Shown piece after piece: positions 1 through 12,159 of a stretch of 64,000 nt of DNA. The notes under the pieces are model-generated. The model worked only from the letters and a program-made list of their open reading frames with translations, searched no databases and was not told where the DNA came from. The stretch's first letter is position 1. Each line of letters opens with the position of its first letter. Source of the DNA: Liolophura sinensis (lineage: Eukaryota; Mollusca; Polyplacophora; Chitonida; Chitonidae); the NCBI RefSeq assembly GCF_032854445.1, contig NC_088295.1, forward strand, positions 22,555,385 through 22,619,384. The letters run 5' to 3'. The position numbers and the translations under genes are program-made.

Positions 1-1418
1 CCAACCGTAATACAATTTCCTCAACAGTTTACTCGACCTTTGAAGATATCAGTGTATGTCACACTATGTCACATGCAATTACAGTACCTTGGAGTAATTT
101 CCGAAAATCTTGCTCGAAAGACCTGAATTTTTTCTTTCACTGAAAATAACAAAAAAAGGGATTACCAAATGCATAAGGTTTACAAGGTGGTAAAGTTTCC
201 ACCTATAGTTTCAACCTGAATTATAACAAGACTGTCTCATGATTCTTTGCATGCTGTTGTGGTTCTAAGCTAGCAGGACAAATCCATGTAAAGTGCCATA
301 GTAAAGACAATTAACACACTGAAAATCCATGACAAAAGTAACAACCAGTAAACTACCAGGAAGTTTTCAAAAGATGACAAAAGCAACAGCTTTACACTTA
401 TATTAGCCATAACCAGCCATTTCAGTCATTGATCATTCCGAGAGAAATTCTCTGTCAAGACACAAGCCATTTACAACAGACAGCCTATCCATCCAGTTTA
501 ATATTAGCCCTACATGTACATCAAGCATAAGGTAGAGCTCAGTAATAGTTGTGTAATAGCCTTGTGTTTTCAAAACCACCAAATGTAACTTTCAAATAAA
601 CTAAAACAGAAGTCTTTGATGAAAATTTACTGACATAAACGCATGACAATCAGCTGCCACAATGTGAGATTTTAGGTTTGAACATGTGGTAGTTTTGGAA
701 ACCTTGCCCTGAATATGTTTTATTTATTATAACGAAGGCTCTGGACAAAAAACAGAACTGTTCCATTCAATTGTAAGGATTGTTGAGAGTGGCAAACTTC
801 ATCAGTGATTTACAGGAGGCTGATAACAGATTCTCATCACTGAAATCTGTGCTATACATTTGCAAGCTGATCTGTTACATTTATCTTTGACAGCAATGAT
901 TGAAAAACAATTTTCCATGGATATTGTATAGCTAGGGCAGCCTCATAACTTATTATTTCTTTTGAAATAATTCATAGGCAAAAATTAACCTGTGACTGAT
1001 CAGAAAATCACCAAGCTTCCCTGTCAATAACTGGACATGTGGTATGAAATAGCAACCTGAGCTGACTTGCAGGGTATTAAAACTCGTGGTGTTTGGTTGG
1101 TTACTAATTACCTTCTCTCAGATTCCTGTCACCAACTCAGACAAATACGCGAAGCTTTAGATCATTTACGATAATAAACTGTTTGTCTCGTTGAATTTTA
1201 TTTCAAATTATTTTTACATTAATGTGAAAAAATAATAAAAACACAACTGTATTAATTTCAATTTCTAATCCATGATGGCAAGTTGTTGTAACTGGTTTAA
1301 TGTGTCTTTATAAAGAGATTACAATGGATTAAAATGTCAAAAAAATGTATCAAAGATTGTTTTGAAAGTGTGGTCAAACAAAGTCCTAAAATATAACATA
1401 CAGCTACAATGTGTATAC
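1..1418. other. TOP3A intron sequence, no exon seen
   Basis: This stretch lies downstream, on the minus strand, of the last TOP3A exon in the window, which ends in a good GTATAC donor at 1418. I looked on the minus strand for the next conserved block of topoisomerase III alpha and did not find it. The stretch is therefore probably intron, with the rest of the gene to the left of the window. It is AT-rich, and I see no other gene or repeat in it. Confidence 0.6.
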
Positions 1419-1527
1419 CTGCTTTACAAACATCTATGATTTCAAAGCCAATATTTTCCCCTTCTCTATCACCGTCAGTCCAGATGACCAGCTTTTGACA
1501 ACCCCGGGCCTCTCGCTCTAATGTCCG
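1419..1527 (-). CDS. TOP3A: TOP3A coding exon 4 (Toprim DxDxE)
   Basis: Encodes [20 protein letters not shown] followed by [11 protein letters not shown], which contains the Toprim metal-binding acidic triad. The acceptor is TTTTCCAG and the donor GTATAC. It ends one base into a codon, so more exons are required. Confidence 0.95.
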
Positions 1528-4184
1528 CTGGAAAATATTACAACGAGCAGCTTTTAATTTAACCACATTTTGAATGTTTAAAGCTAATTAAGAACATGGC
1601 TCAACCTGCAAGTTTCATCACTGATTTTGGAATAAACTATACTCACTCTGATATCTTTGTAGTTGTCTGGACAATATTTGATGACCTGTGCATCAAACAA
1701 AGATACTGGGTTACAGCCATACCTGGTGGTATAGAAAAAAACATTTTCAATTAGACTTTGCAATCATTACTGTCATAAAAATCTCACTGAGGTGTATGAA
1801 ACTCACTAACTATAGCTATATGTTGAAGTCTAATAAAAGAAAAGATAGAACGAGAACATCATCATATCTGTAATTAAAACCATAACTTTCTTCAGGCATG
1901 AGATGTACAATTGTTAATTCTCCCAACTCATGAAATCTTTCATCAAGCTTACATCAGCCACAAACACATATTTACCCGGTATATCACTCACCACTTTTTA
2001 TACTGTCCTGTGAACTCGTGTGCCAGAAGGTGACCTGACACCGAAGTCATCGTCATGGTAACATTTTGTCCCATCAAAACATACTCGAATTCGTAAATTT
2101 TGTTAAACCTGGAGAAACCTTCTCTCTGTAACACAGAAGTCATTTGAGATTTATCAGCACAAACACAAGGCATTAATCTTTACACTCTCTGAGCCTAAAT
2201 TGCCTTGGAAGCGTTCTCAGCCATTGGGGCAGTGAGACATGGGCTGTAAAGAGTATAGAACTTTAAAAGTGACACTTTGAGAAAAAACTTCAGAAGATTA
2301 AATATTGGGACCCAAGTTACCCTATTTCTTCTACAATTTGGGACATCTGGTCTGCTCATTTTAGCCAAGATATATCTAATTCTAGCCGGAATATTGAGTT
2401 CCTTTTTTCTCACATGGTTAGACCATCTAATGAACAAAATCCTCATATCTTTACTTTTCCAAAAGGCTATTAAAAAGTGTAACATTCTACTACCAAGACT
2501 ACATACATCTGTCCCACATTTAGAAGAATCAGGGTAGTCGCGACTTTAAGTTAAAAATCAGGACTTGAGTTTGTAAACACCAACAGAAGGGCGTCTCTGG
2601 CAAACTGTTGGGTCTTTCTATCCTGATCAGGGCACCGACTTTAAATGCATGACATGGTTGTGACCTTACAATATGCTTTGTATTTCCTACAATGTCAAAT
2701 CCATCCTGGCACATAAAAAAGTATTGGTGTGGAGGCCAAGCTTGTTTAAGCTCCCACAACTTGAAAAATTTTCTGACACCAATGTAGACATCAGAAAGGC
2801 TCATGCCATCCACACTAATACACTGATTGACTGACTCATGGTTGTTTAACAAAAATTTTCCATTCACATGATGACAGTCAATTTTATGAATGGAGGACAT
2901 TAGGGTGCCCAGGGGAAACCTTTGGCAAGTTACTGACCAATTATTGTACCATATGCACGAGACATGAATGGCCTACTGATGTCTTTAATGAAGAGAAGTC
3001 TGTTAACCATTTCATATTGTTACTACGCACCCAAGAACAGTAATAATGAAGGAATCCTGAAACCCCAACCTGTGCAAGGCCTGGATTAAACTACTTAGTC
3101 TTCAGCCTAGCCTTACCACCTTGCTAGGCTTTAACATAGCAGTGGGTGAGATTGCACTGAAACGCTTGCAGCTCTTTATTAAAGTTATGCTCCAAGTGTT
3201 CTTATATGTATTTTTAGTAAAACTTAAATGCGATTTGGTTGTTGGTCAACATGTACCTTGTTAAAAAAAAAAATACACATCAAAACTCTAACGATATCCT
3301 CCTCTACTATGACTTCATTTTTACGTCTATACATTTACTCCAGGCAAACGTTGACTGAATTCTACTCCTGGAACAAATGTTTTAAATATAGAGCACAACT
3401 TACTCTAGCAGATTTCTACTCCTGGAACAAATGTTTCAAATATACAGCACAACATGCTCTAGCAGATTTCACTGCTCATCATGACTTTCCATAGAATTCC
3501 AATTGTGACAGGGCATATGACAGTCTGGTAAAATGGTAGGAGGTGGTAGAATTTGACGTTTTCCTTAAGTAGATATACTGACATCAAAAGAAAGCCAAAC
3601 ATGGCAGTCCAGGAAAACATCCAGTCAGAATTTTAATGTTTATCTTCAGGTTTCTTTCTAACACGGTAGGCCAACGACCAACCAGCATTTAAGTTTCCCT
3701 AAAACTTCAACGGGGCGCTGCAAGTGCTTCAGTGCAATCTGACCTACAGCTGGGTCAGCTATAAATTTGAAGGAATATGGTAACTCTTATTTTATTTCAA
3801 TTCCACGATTACTAAATAAGAGAGGTTCTCTAATCACTAGGCTGTTTTAAAACTTAAGGCCTAATTAAGCTGTCAGTGTCAATTACGTGAAGTTAGTGCA
3901 GTTAGGTACACTTGTGTTTGGCAAGATGAAGAGGACTTGAAAGAATGGAGAAGCTGGGAGCCTTTGGATTTTTATCGTGGAGCTAGAACAAAGCTAATGG
4001 CGTTTCTGTGTGGCAAGGGGATGGGTCTTCACTTGTTACACTTTACCTTTCTCACACTGCCTCGTGACAAGACTTCAGCCAAGCACTTGGCTGCGTCGTT
4101 TTTCTCGGCGACGTTTAAAACTCGCACCATTTTTTCCGAGCGAACTGCTGCGCTCAGCAGGCGTATATTACGGTAATAATGCAT
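1419..4184 (-). CDS. TOP3A: DNA topoisomerase III alpha, 5' part (partial gene)
   Basis: Type IA topoisomerase that, with BLM and RMI1, decatenates DNA and dissolves double Holliday junctions; it also acts in mitochondria in animals. Four exons (4184-4047, 2125-1992, 1722-1647, 1527-1419) join in frame to about 152 residues of an enzyme usually near 1000 aa. They cover the start of the Toprim domain: AEKNDAAK with the first catalytic Glu, the [12 protein letters not shown] block, and [12 protein letters not shown] with the D-x-D-x-E metal site. The [13 protein letters not shown] segment and AEKNDAAK separate it from TOP3B. The active-site Tyr and zinc fingers lie outside the window. An in-frame upstream ATG at 4184 adds 18 residues resembling a mitochondrial presequence; the second ATG is at 4130. 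An in-frame TAG lies just upstream of 4184. The gene is divergent from the UQCC4-like gene. Confidence 0.95.
1647..1722 (-). CDS. TOP3A: TOP3A coding exon 3
   Basis: Encodes [20 protein letters not shown] plus a few residues, between a CCACCAG acceptor and a GTGAGT donor. It matches the CNP-LFEAEIEKYCPEN region of the family. Confidence 0.93.
1992..2125 (-). CDS. TOP3A: TOP3A coding exon 2
   Basis: Starts after TGTTACAG with [15 protein letters not shown] and ends within the Trp codon of QYKKW at a GTGAGT donor. It encodes the conserved [17 protein letters not shown] block. Confidence 0.95.
2126..4046. other. TOP3A intron 1
   Basis: 1.9-kb intron between TOP3A coding exons 1 and 2. It holds a 54-bp tandem duplication at about 3361-3468. 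A 123-codon open frame on the minus strand (2529-2900) resembles no family I recognise and is not needed to join the exons. Confidence 0.8.
3361..3468. repeat. 54-bp direct tandem duplication
   Basis: Two adjacent copies begin TCTACTCCTGGAACAAATGT at 3361 and 3415. They differ at only a few positions, and the period is 54 bp. The repeat lies in TOP3A intron 1. Confidence 0.85.
4047..4184 (-). CDS. TOP3A: TOP3A coding exon 1, two in-frame starts
   Basis: Encodes 46 residues if translation starts at 4184, or 28 from the ATG at 4130. The extension starts [18 protein letters not shown] and is Arg-rich, with no acidic residue before its end. The core [17 protein letters not shown] follows. The donor is AAG|GTAAAG, phase 0. 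Confidence 0.92.
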
Positions 4185-4795
4185 GTAACCTACACATTGC
4201 TACTTGATTCCAAAATCCATCGTTTATATAAAATAAAGAAATACCTGACAATGAATTTACGCTTAAATTAAAATAATGTATCATGAAGACTTCCATGAAG
4301 TAGAATATTTGCCGCCATTTTTTGTGGTGTTAGCAGCGCGTTAGAAAAGATTCAATTTTAGAAACTATTATTTAAATGAAAACGGACGTTAATCAGTTCA
4401 TTGACATTTATCGCTCTTGGCAGACACATTGAATCATTAAAACTCAGTGGCAATCTTTTTGATAATCTTCTTTTTTGATAGTTTCTTCTTTTTAAAATAT
4501 ATCAGCACCATTCACGTTGTGTGAGGCACTTCGGTGAACACTCACTGCTTTCCGTAGTCCTTCCAGATCATACATTTTTCAACTCTATGATGTAAGAGTG
4601 TTGGATCGCTCATTTTTAGAAGGCTTTCCAGCTCCGAGCTAATGCTCTATCCTGAAACATATTCTGTCAGTTGTAAACCACCATAGTACTAGCCATTGCT
4701 GTGTAGATTCGAACATTATCAAACCTTTGCCAAGTTAGGTGTGAGCGGGTACAGGCACAAACCGTACTTGTGCTGTTTTTCTGTATTGACGAAAG
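4185..4795. promoter_or_regulatory. Divergent intergenic region TOP3A / UQCC4-like
   Basis: 611 bp separate the upstream TOP3A ATG (minus) from the UQCC4-like ATG (plus). No other gene fits between, so the two probably share a bidirectional promoter. No convincing TATA box is seen. That it works as one promoter is an inference from geometry. Confidence 0.5.
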
Positions 4796-4878
4796 ATGAC
4801 ATTTTTTATTACGAAACCGATCGGTCAATATAGCCATCGACCTTTAACAAGATTCTTGGCTCACAAACAGGCATTGAT
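4796..4878 (+). CDS. UQCC4: UQCC4-like coding exon 1
   Basis: 27 codons plus two bases, starting MTFFITKPIGQYSHRPLTRF, with donor GTAAGA. The two leftover bases complete the codon opened by exon 2. This was the only ATG-to-donor combination I found in the region that satisfies the phase. Confidence 0.65.
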
Positions 4879-5863
4879 GTAAGATAATATTGGAATTTGT
4901 TCATCTACGGTATATATTACTTGTTTTGTTCTTGCAGTGGAATGTATTGAGTGAATGTTAGAGATCGAGTGCATGCTCTGTTGGCGATCAGTTGAGTGAG
5001 CGAGTGCTTGGGGTTCAACGTCGTGCTTAACAATTATTCAGTCATATGACGACGAAGAAATCCTCAGAGTGTATGTAATGTGCCTCCCTGTTGCAGGATT
5101 TCCACCACTCTTTTATCTAGTGCTGCTTCTCTGAGACGCCTTACCGAAGGCAAGTAAGCGGTCCGCCTGAGCCATTATACTGATACGGGTCAACAAGTCG
5201 TTGCACTATCCCCTTCATGCTGAGTGATCAGTTTGAGGTTGCTACCTATGCGTTGACCAAAATTTCACTTTAATTTAAACTTTCAATGACAGGCCGACCA
5301 ATAACATTTACTGATTTAACAAGTAAATTGTGCTCAGAATGCTAAGTGCAATGAAGCTGAAATTTGTGGACACTGTGGAACAAATTAAGTACATGTATGT
5401 CATAAGGTTTGCAGTAATGTGTTGAACCTCAAGAAATCTTGCAACTCTCTTCTCAATTTTTTACAGTTCCTCGAGAGCACGTGTTCATTTAACATGCTGC
5501 ACTGTGCTCCAGCGAAGATCAGCGGAAGATCTTGACACAGAAATGGATAAGCCTGTCAAATTCTCTACAAGTAAAGCCGGTAGCTGGAATAGTTCCAAGA
5601 GCTATGCAACACCACGGAGAGATGTACCAGTATATCAGCCCTTCTTTGTTGGCATCAGTCTGATTGTGTTTCTGGTATACTTCTTATACCTTCGAGAAGA
5701 AAATGATCTTGATGAGGGATTGAACAGAAGTCTGTATGACAGAATTCCAGGACTGGAACAAAAGCAGATTGAGTTGAGTATTAAGTATAACAAAGAGCAT
5801 GGGAAACCAACCAACGAGCTTGAAGCCAGGTTAGCTGAGCTGCAGACAAGTGCGAAACAGTGA
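4796..5863 (+). CDS. UQCC4: Mitochondrial complex III assembly factor, UQCC4/CCSMST1-like
   Basis: Small single-pass inner-membrane protein of the UQCC4 (C16orf91, CCSMST1) family, needed for cytochrome bc1 assembly. Two exons, 4796-4878 and 5467-5863, join in phase to 159 residues (human about 130). The ATG at 4796 has A at -3 and an in-frame TGA two codons upstream. Residues 1-45 look like a cleavable presequence: basic and hydroxylated, with no acidic residue until Glu48. The family motif DKPVKFSTSKA is at 55-65, one membrane helix is at about 87-103 (FFVGISLIVFLVYFLYL), then LREEND, and a charged tail rich in Glu, Lys and Gln. The intron contains a SINE copy. Exon 1 rests on matching phase and its presequence character rather than on direct homology; exon 2 is the stronger call. 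Confidence 0.82.
4988..5242 (-). repeat. SINE family B copy, without tRNA-like head
   Basis: Shares GAGTGCTTGGGGTTYAACGT, then ATGRCGACGAA-GAATCC and GTCGTTGCACTATCC, in the same order as the copy at 45.04-45.33 kb. The tRNA-like head seen in that copy is missing or decayed here. It lies inside the UQCC4-like intron. Confidence 0.7.
5467..5863 (+). CDS. UQCC4: UQCC4-like coding exon 2
   Basis: Starts after the acceptor TTTTTTACAG. It encodes the PVKFSTSKA motif, the transmembrane helix and the C-terminal tail, ending in TGA at 5861-5863. AATAAA signals follow at 5890 and 5906. Confidence 0.88.
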
Positions 5864-5889
5864 TATATGTTATAAATGTGTGACACTAT

Positions 5890-5911
5890 AATAAATTTGA
5901 AACAGAATAAA
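5890..5911 (+). terminator. Poly(A) signals of UQCC4-like gene
   Basis: Two AATAAA hexamers, at 5890-5895 and 5906-5911, lie 27-48 bases after the stop codon. Confidence 0.7.
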
Positions 5912-8900
5912 ATCTTAGACTTGAATTTTTTGGCATGCCTCATTACTTTCCATTAAAAATGTTTTGTCAGTGATTTGACATCCATTTTGTTTTGTGTTGT
6001 CATTAAAGATACGAAAAAAAGAAAAATGTGAATGTATAGATAAGAAATGAGCTATTGTACTAATATTCGCCATACACTGTACAGCAACACCCCCAAAAAG
6101 ATAGGTGTCGCTGATGCTTGTCAGTGAATAGCATGTGGTCTGTGTAGCCAAACTCTTAGTCATGGCTGACTAGAACTGGAAAACATCTTTTGGCATGTTT
6201 GCAAGGTGTTTATTCAGACATATTCTGAAGACATTATTCTGTGTAGAATGCTAAAATTATACGTTTTGTGAAGCCCTGAAATTGGCCATTCCAACCAATG
6301 TAGTTTTGTCTCCAAAGTCTGATTATAAATGTGCATAAATTGCAATGAAAGTTGCTTTTTCATATGCGAAAAGGTTGAGCAATTAGAATTGTCACGGGTG
6401 TATGCCAGCCGTGATATAATGCTATTGACTGCATCACTGTTATGTGGTCGCTATCTACATTTTGTAAATCTGCATGCATCTATGTGCTGCGTACATGAGG
6501 GTAGGGGGGTCAATTCATTTTGTACAAGATGCATACAGTGGGGGAGTGGGGTCAAAAAGTTCAGAATTTGAGCTTATTTGAGCGTAAGCAGCTCCAGACA
6601 GGTACAATAAGACAGTGCAAATTTCAAAACCTCAACTATTCTGTAAATTTTGGAATCAAAAGTATAAAACTTGGTCAAGGCACCAATAAAAGTCACATAG
6701 CCATAAAAGACATAGTTGCTTAGTTATTACCCATCAAAAATAAACTCTCAATCAAAAACACCAGTTTTTGGTTCAAAGACCAACATTAATCAGAAAAATA
6801 TTTTTACTGAAACTTTGACACCTATGTATTTCTGCCTGCTGACATAGTTTTGTTTTGCTTAACATTTGTCTTAATATGTAAAATATAATCTTTATTTTGT
6901 GATCAGTTTTGCCATATTTTGGCAACTTCAGAATCCATATTTCAGCTGAAGTCTATGTGGCATACTTCATAGTACAGCAAACTATCGGAGTCACTGTGAA
7001 GAACAGGTAGCACTTTGAAATAGAGTTTAAATCTTTTCTTTCTTTCTTTTTTTTTGTTTTTGGAAACATACATTTACTTCAGCAAAGATATAGGCCAAAT
7101 TGTGGGTTATCATGAAATAGAATCGCTAATAGATAAGGTAGTTTAATATATAACAAGTGGCAACTAGACTGAAATTGAAAGTGAATCCTGTTGCAGATCA
7201 CGTGGTGGTCATTAACTTGTAATGCTATGCGTATGTGAGGGCGGCCATATTAAAAGACACAGCAGACATAGCGTGTTTTGTCACAGGAATGCCATATTCA
7301 ATGCTTGACCTCGAAGACTGACTTGATGAGGAGAAAAAAAACAGGGAAGATAACTACCTGTAAAAAAAAAAAAACATTTGGTACTGGTACTTTATTACAG
7401 TATACTACAAACAAGATAATACGACATCCTTTATCAGTTAACCACTACACACATCCTAGCATACATCCGTCCATTATCAGAAAAAAAATACTGTCATTCA
7501 CTGCAGTGAAGTGTTATTCCATCATACATTGTGTATATCTTGATGAAACATATCCTATGGTTATGGACGTATGGAGCAATACAACAATTATCGCAAGAGT
7601 AATTAACTGTGCCTTGGCGACATATTATTCCTATATTTTAACTTAGATACATATAGAAGCCGCAATTCCTTTCACACATCTTTTAGAGTGAACAAACAGG
7701 AAATACTCCATACACTCCACAAACCATATAATACTGATATTCACGGTAATACTGTTTGACAATGCTTACTCCTATTTCCCTAACAAATGTGTGTGCAATC
7801 CATATAAAACACACCTGATGGCTTCAATATAACTACCAGTATCTCAGAAAATTCTTAAAGGAAGTATTTACACTCCATTGCGTTCACAAAAGAAAGTTCA
7901 TCGAAAAATGCACGGGAACACTTTACATTCATATCTGATGGAGTGTTCAGTTTTTGTCACATAGTAATGCTGAGTTGACTGCTAGAATTCTGCGTACAAT
8001 AAGAAATACTGAAATCCATCACGAACGAAGTATTCAACGCAATCTGCCTTAACGCTAATTCGTGTGCTTACAAGGACATCGCACCAATAACACGAAGAAG
8101 TTAGAAAACCGTCAATGTCCATACTTTATATCGTAGCCACAAGGAAACGGGGAGATTCAGCCAATTTAACCGCCTTTCACATAAGACAGCTACTAGCGAA
8201 GAACTTTACTATCACACTGAACATTCTATAAGTAGTGGGTGTGAAACTAACAGGCATCTCTTTACACTACGGACCTAGGAATGTGGTACGGATTGGAATG
8301 AAATCAGGCAGTACTGCGAGTGCTCTCTGTGATACTGGTGGATGACTATACATATACTACTGACGAAACCTTTCACACGTAATATGAAGCGAAATTAAGG
8401 CTGAAAGTTACACTTTTCATATATTTATTTTGACTGATGTTTAATGGCGTGCTCAAGAATTATTCAGAAAGTTTCATTTCTGACACAGTGATCTTCACTC
8501 TACAGTGTGTAACAGAAAAAAAAAAGATATTTCAGTGTGACAAAAGCAGGCTACCATGTTTTGATTTTATGACCTATACATCGCCGTCACGGATAAAGAC
8601 TTGCTTCAGTGCATGTTTGGAGCCTTATAACTAGCACACTTCCCTATAACAGGGAAAGAGGAGTAAAAAAAGAACCGAGAAAAGAAGTGACCCCACAAAG
8701 GTGCCAGCATCTATAGTATGTTTTGCTTCTTGAGGTGTCCAGTTTTTGCACTGGGGCTGATTCCCCAACCATAACAGGTCCGTTGTCCAGGCTACTGAAA
8801 GGACAGATCCATTTTTGAATGCTAGCAGTCCAAACTACATCCGACACTGAGTGAACATGCTATACACTCAGTGACTGCGGTCATTCAGGTTTCTGAAATC

Positions 8901-9406
8901 TAACATGAAGCATTCATTTTACAAGGTGCCTGATTGCCAGATGACAAAACTTTTTGATTTTTAGGTTGTTACAGCTTTTATGAATTTATCCTTGTTGAAT
9001 CCAAGGATTACACATTTTGTCTAAGAAAGTTTTTTTTTATTGAAATAAACAGGGGTTGGATAAAATTTTAAAAATAATAATGATGGTACTACGTCTAATT
9101 GAATATGAGTGACAATAGATTACAGAAACAATACAATTTGAAGACTTTGTTTCATGAAAACCTCGTCTTCAAACAATATGGTGTGTGTATTTGTACAGCA
9201 TATACAGAAAGGTTTGTCAGTAAAATTCCACAAAAGCACCCTAGGTCAATCAGAGTGTCACCTGAAACATGTTAAACCTTGTGACATGTAGATGAATGCA
9301 ATTGCCACTTTACCCTATGATGGAGTGTAAACAGGAGTACTTGGAGTACACCACTGACCTTCACCAGGTACCCAACAAACTTTCTGATCTGACCTGATGA
9401 TAGTTA

Positions 9407-9482
9407 TTTGATGGGAGTTTTACAACATACTCAAAAATATTTCACTTATACAACAGCAGCCAGCTTTATGTTAGGAAGAAAG
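9407..9482 (-). repeat. SINE family A, 3' fragment
   Basis: Degenerate match to the 3' end of family A: the minus-strand form of CATACTCAAAAATATTTCAC followed by the CAGCAGCCAGC block. Confidence 0.55.
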
Positions 9483-9911
9483 TTGTTTCTCACTCATTCA
9501 GTGAAGCCACTCCAAATACCCACCATTTGTGAACTATGTTGTTCAGGGGATTTATGTGCATGTGGTCTTTGATCTCGTAAATAAATGACTTCTGCTTCAG
9601 AGAACACTATTGTAGCTGTCTTCATAATGAGAATGGACATTTACAACCCCACGTCACTCAGACAATAAATGGTCATCTTCAGCAGACCAGCTACTGACAG
9701 TCTGAAAAGCCAAGCAAGCTTATTTGTTAGCAGTCTTAAAGGACATGCACTGATCACTGTTCCTCAGGTGAAAGTCTTCAGGACCAATAATAGACCGTTG
9801 ACAATTACAACAGGTGTTATATTTGTATAAAGATGCATGTTCAGTGGCACAACATACAGCCATCATGGTTGTTTTAAACATCCAAGTGCATTTAAGAACA
9901 TCTGTACCTGT

Positions 9912-10010
9912 AAAGGTCTGCAGCAACCTGCGGATGACTGTAGGTTCCTCCCGATCGCCATCATATAAAGTGAAATATTCTCAAGTGCAGCATAGAACAT
10001 CAATCAACTA
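9912..10010 (+). repeat. SINE family A, 3' half
   Basis: Contains AAGGTCTGCAGCAACCTGCG, CGGATGACTGTAGG, and GTGAAATATTCTCAAGTGCA with CATCAATCAA at the end. The order and orientation are those of the 3' half of family A on the plus strand. Confidence 0.75.
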
Positions 10011-10331
10011 ACTTCTGCCCTCTGGTAGGGAAAGGCTGGAGTTCCTGGTCTTTTTGCTTTACTTTTAAATTATTGTGGCAGAAAACTCATCCTCACAATT
10101 TAGCTAGGAGCTACTAATAAAGTTTGTTGTCGTTCGTTAACCTTAACCTATGCCTGTTTCAAGAAAATCTGGTTGATTATACTCTCAATCAGTTGCTCAA
10201 TCATATGGACTTTGCACAATGTCGAAATTAGCTGTAAAAATGTCCTGTGGGCTTTTTTTGTCTATATAACCCAAATCATAGGCCTGCCATGAACATGTCA
10301 CTGCGACATCACAAGGTCACTATATTCATTC

Positions 10332-10482
10332 ATTTGATTGTTGTTTTAAGTCATATTCAAGAACAATGCATTTTATATGAAAGCAGCCAGCACTACGGAG
10401 GGAGGAAACTGGGCAGAGCCCAGGGGAAACCCATGACCATTTGAAGGTTACTGGCAGACCTTCCCACGTAGGGCTGGAGAGG
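10332..10482 (-). repeat. SINE family A, headless copy
   Basis: On the plus strand it reads TTTGATTGTTGTTTTAAGTC, then GGAGGAAACTGGGCAGAGCC, and CTGGCAGACCTTCCCACGTA, ending at CTGGAGAGG. It is a minus-strand family A element lacking the tRNA-derived head. Confidence 0.75.
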
Positions 10483-10657
10483 CACTATATTTAAGTACAT
10501 TTTGTAATGTCCCATCATCAAATTCTATGGTTTTCATTCCGCTTTAAATGATCAGGATCATTTTTTGGGACTATCTATCTACAGTTTTGCTGATCCAGGG
10601 GAAAAAAAATTAACATAAAACTTTCAAGTATATTCAGAAAAGGCAGTCATTCAGTTT

Positions 10658-10663
10658 TTTATT
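10658..10663 (-). terminator. Probable H3.3 poly(A) signal
   Basis: AATAAA on the minus strand, about 390 bases after the H3.3 stop codon. Polyadenylation rather than a histone stem-loop is expected for H3.3; I see no canonical replication-dependent histone hairpin next to the stop. Confidence 0.45.
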
Positions 10664-11054
10664 AGTTTTGTTTGATAACATGTTAGAAAATTTGGTCACA
10701 CTGTCACGTGTATAAGTCTTCCAATATAATCTTCATTCAGATTATGCAGCTTGCACAGGACATGGTTATTTTAAGAACAAGCACAATATTAATTTTATGA
10801 AAACCCTTTTATGAAAAACTAAAAACATAGATGCATACAGTGATAGGACATAAGTTAAAAAAAAAAAAGACAGCTAAAAAGATACACAAACCATGGACAT
10901 TTGCATCACTTTTAACTACATGTATAAAATTATCTGTATTGGGAGTATCTTGGACACCTTCACAACCGAAAGAACTTTAAAGATGTTAAATGATTTTGTT
11001 ATGCTCATATTGGAGTTGCACAATGCATCTGAAATGGACAGGTCAATGTTGTGC

Positions 11055-12155
<1,101 letters not shown>

Positions 12156-12159
12156 TTAT

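Larger units (their letters stand above)
5912..10657. other. Intergenic region between UQCC4-like and H3.3
   Basis: 4.7 kb between two converging 3' ends. It holds three SINE family A fragments (9.41-9.48, 9.91-10.01 and 10.33-10.48 kb) and short homopolymer runs. Open frames are short and without recognisable domains. I see no gene. Confidence 0.7.

Noticed and set aside
2529-2900. 123-codon minus-strand frame
   Set aside because: Lies between TOP3A exons 1 and 2, which join correctly without it. No recognisable domain, and it would break the conserved [11 protein letters not shown] junction.
3937-4207. Plus-strand frames of 79 and 65 codons
   Set aside because: Antisense to TOP3A exon 1, whose AEKNDAAK motif and junction phase identify the minus strand as coding.
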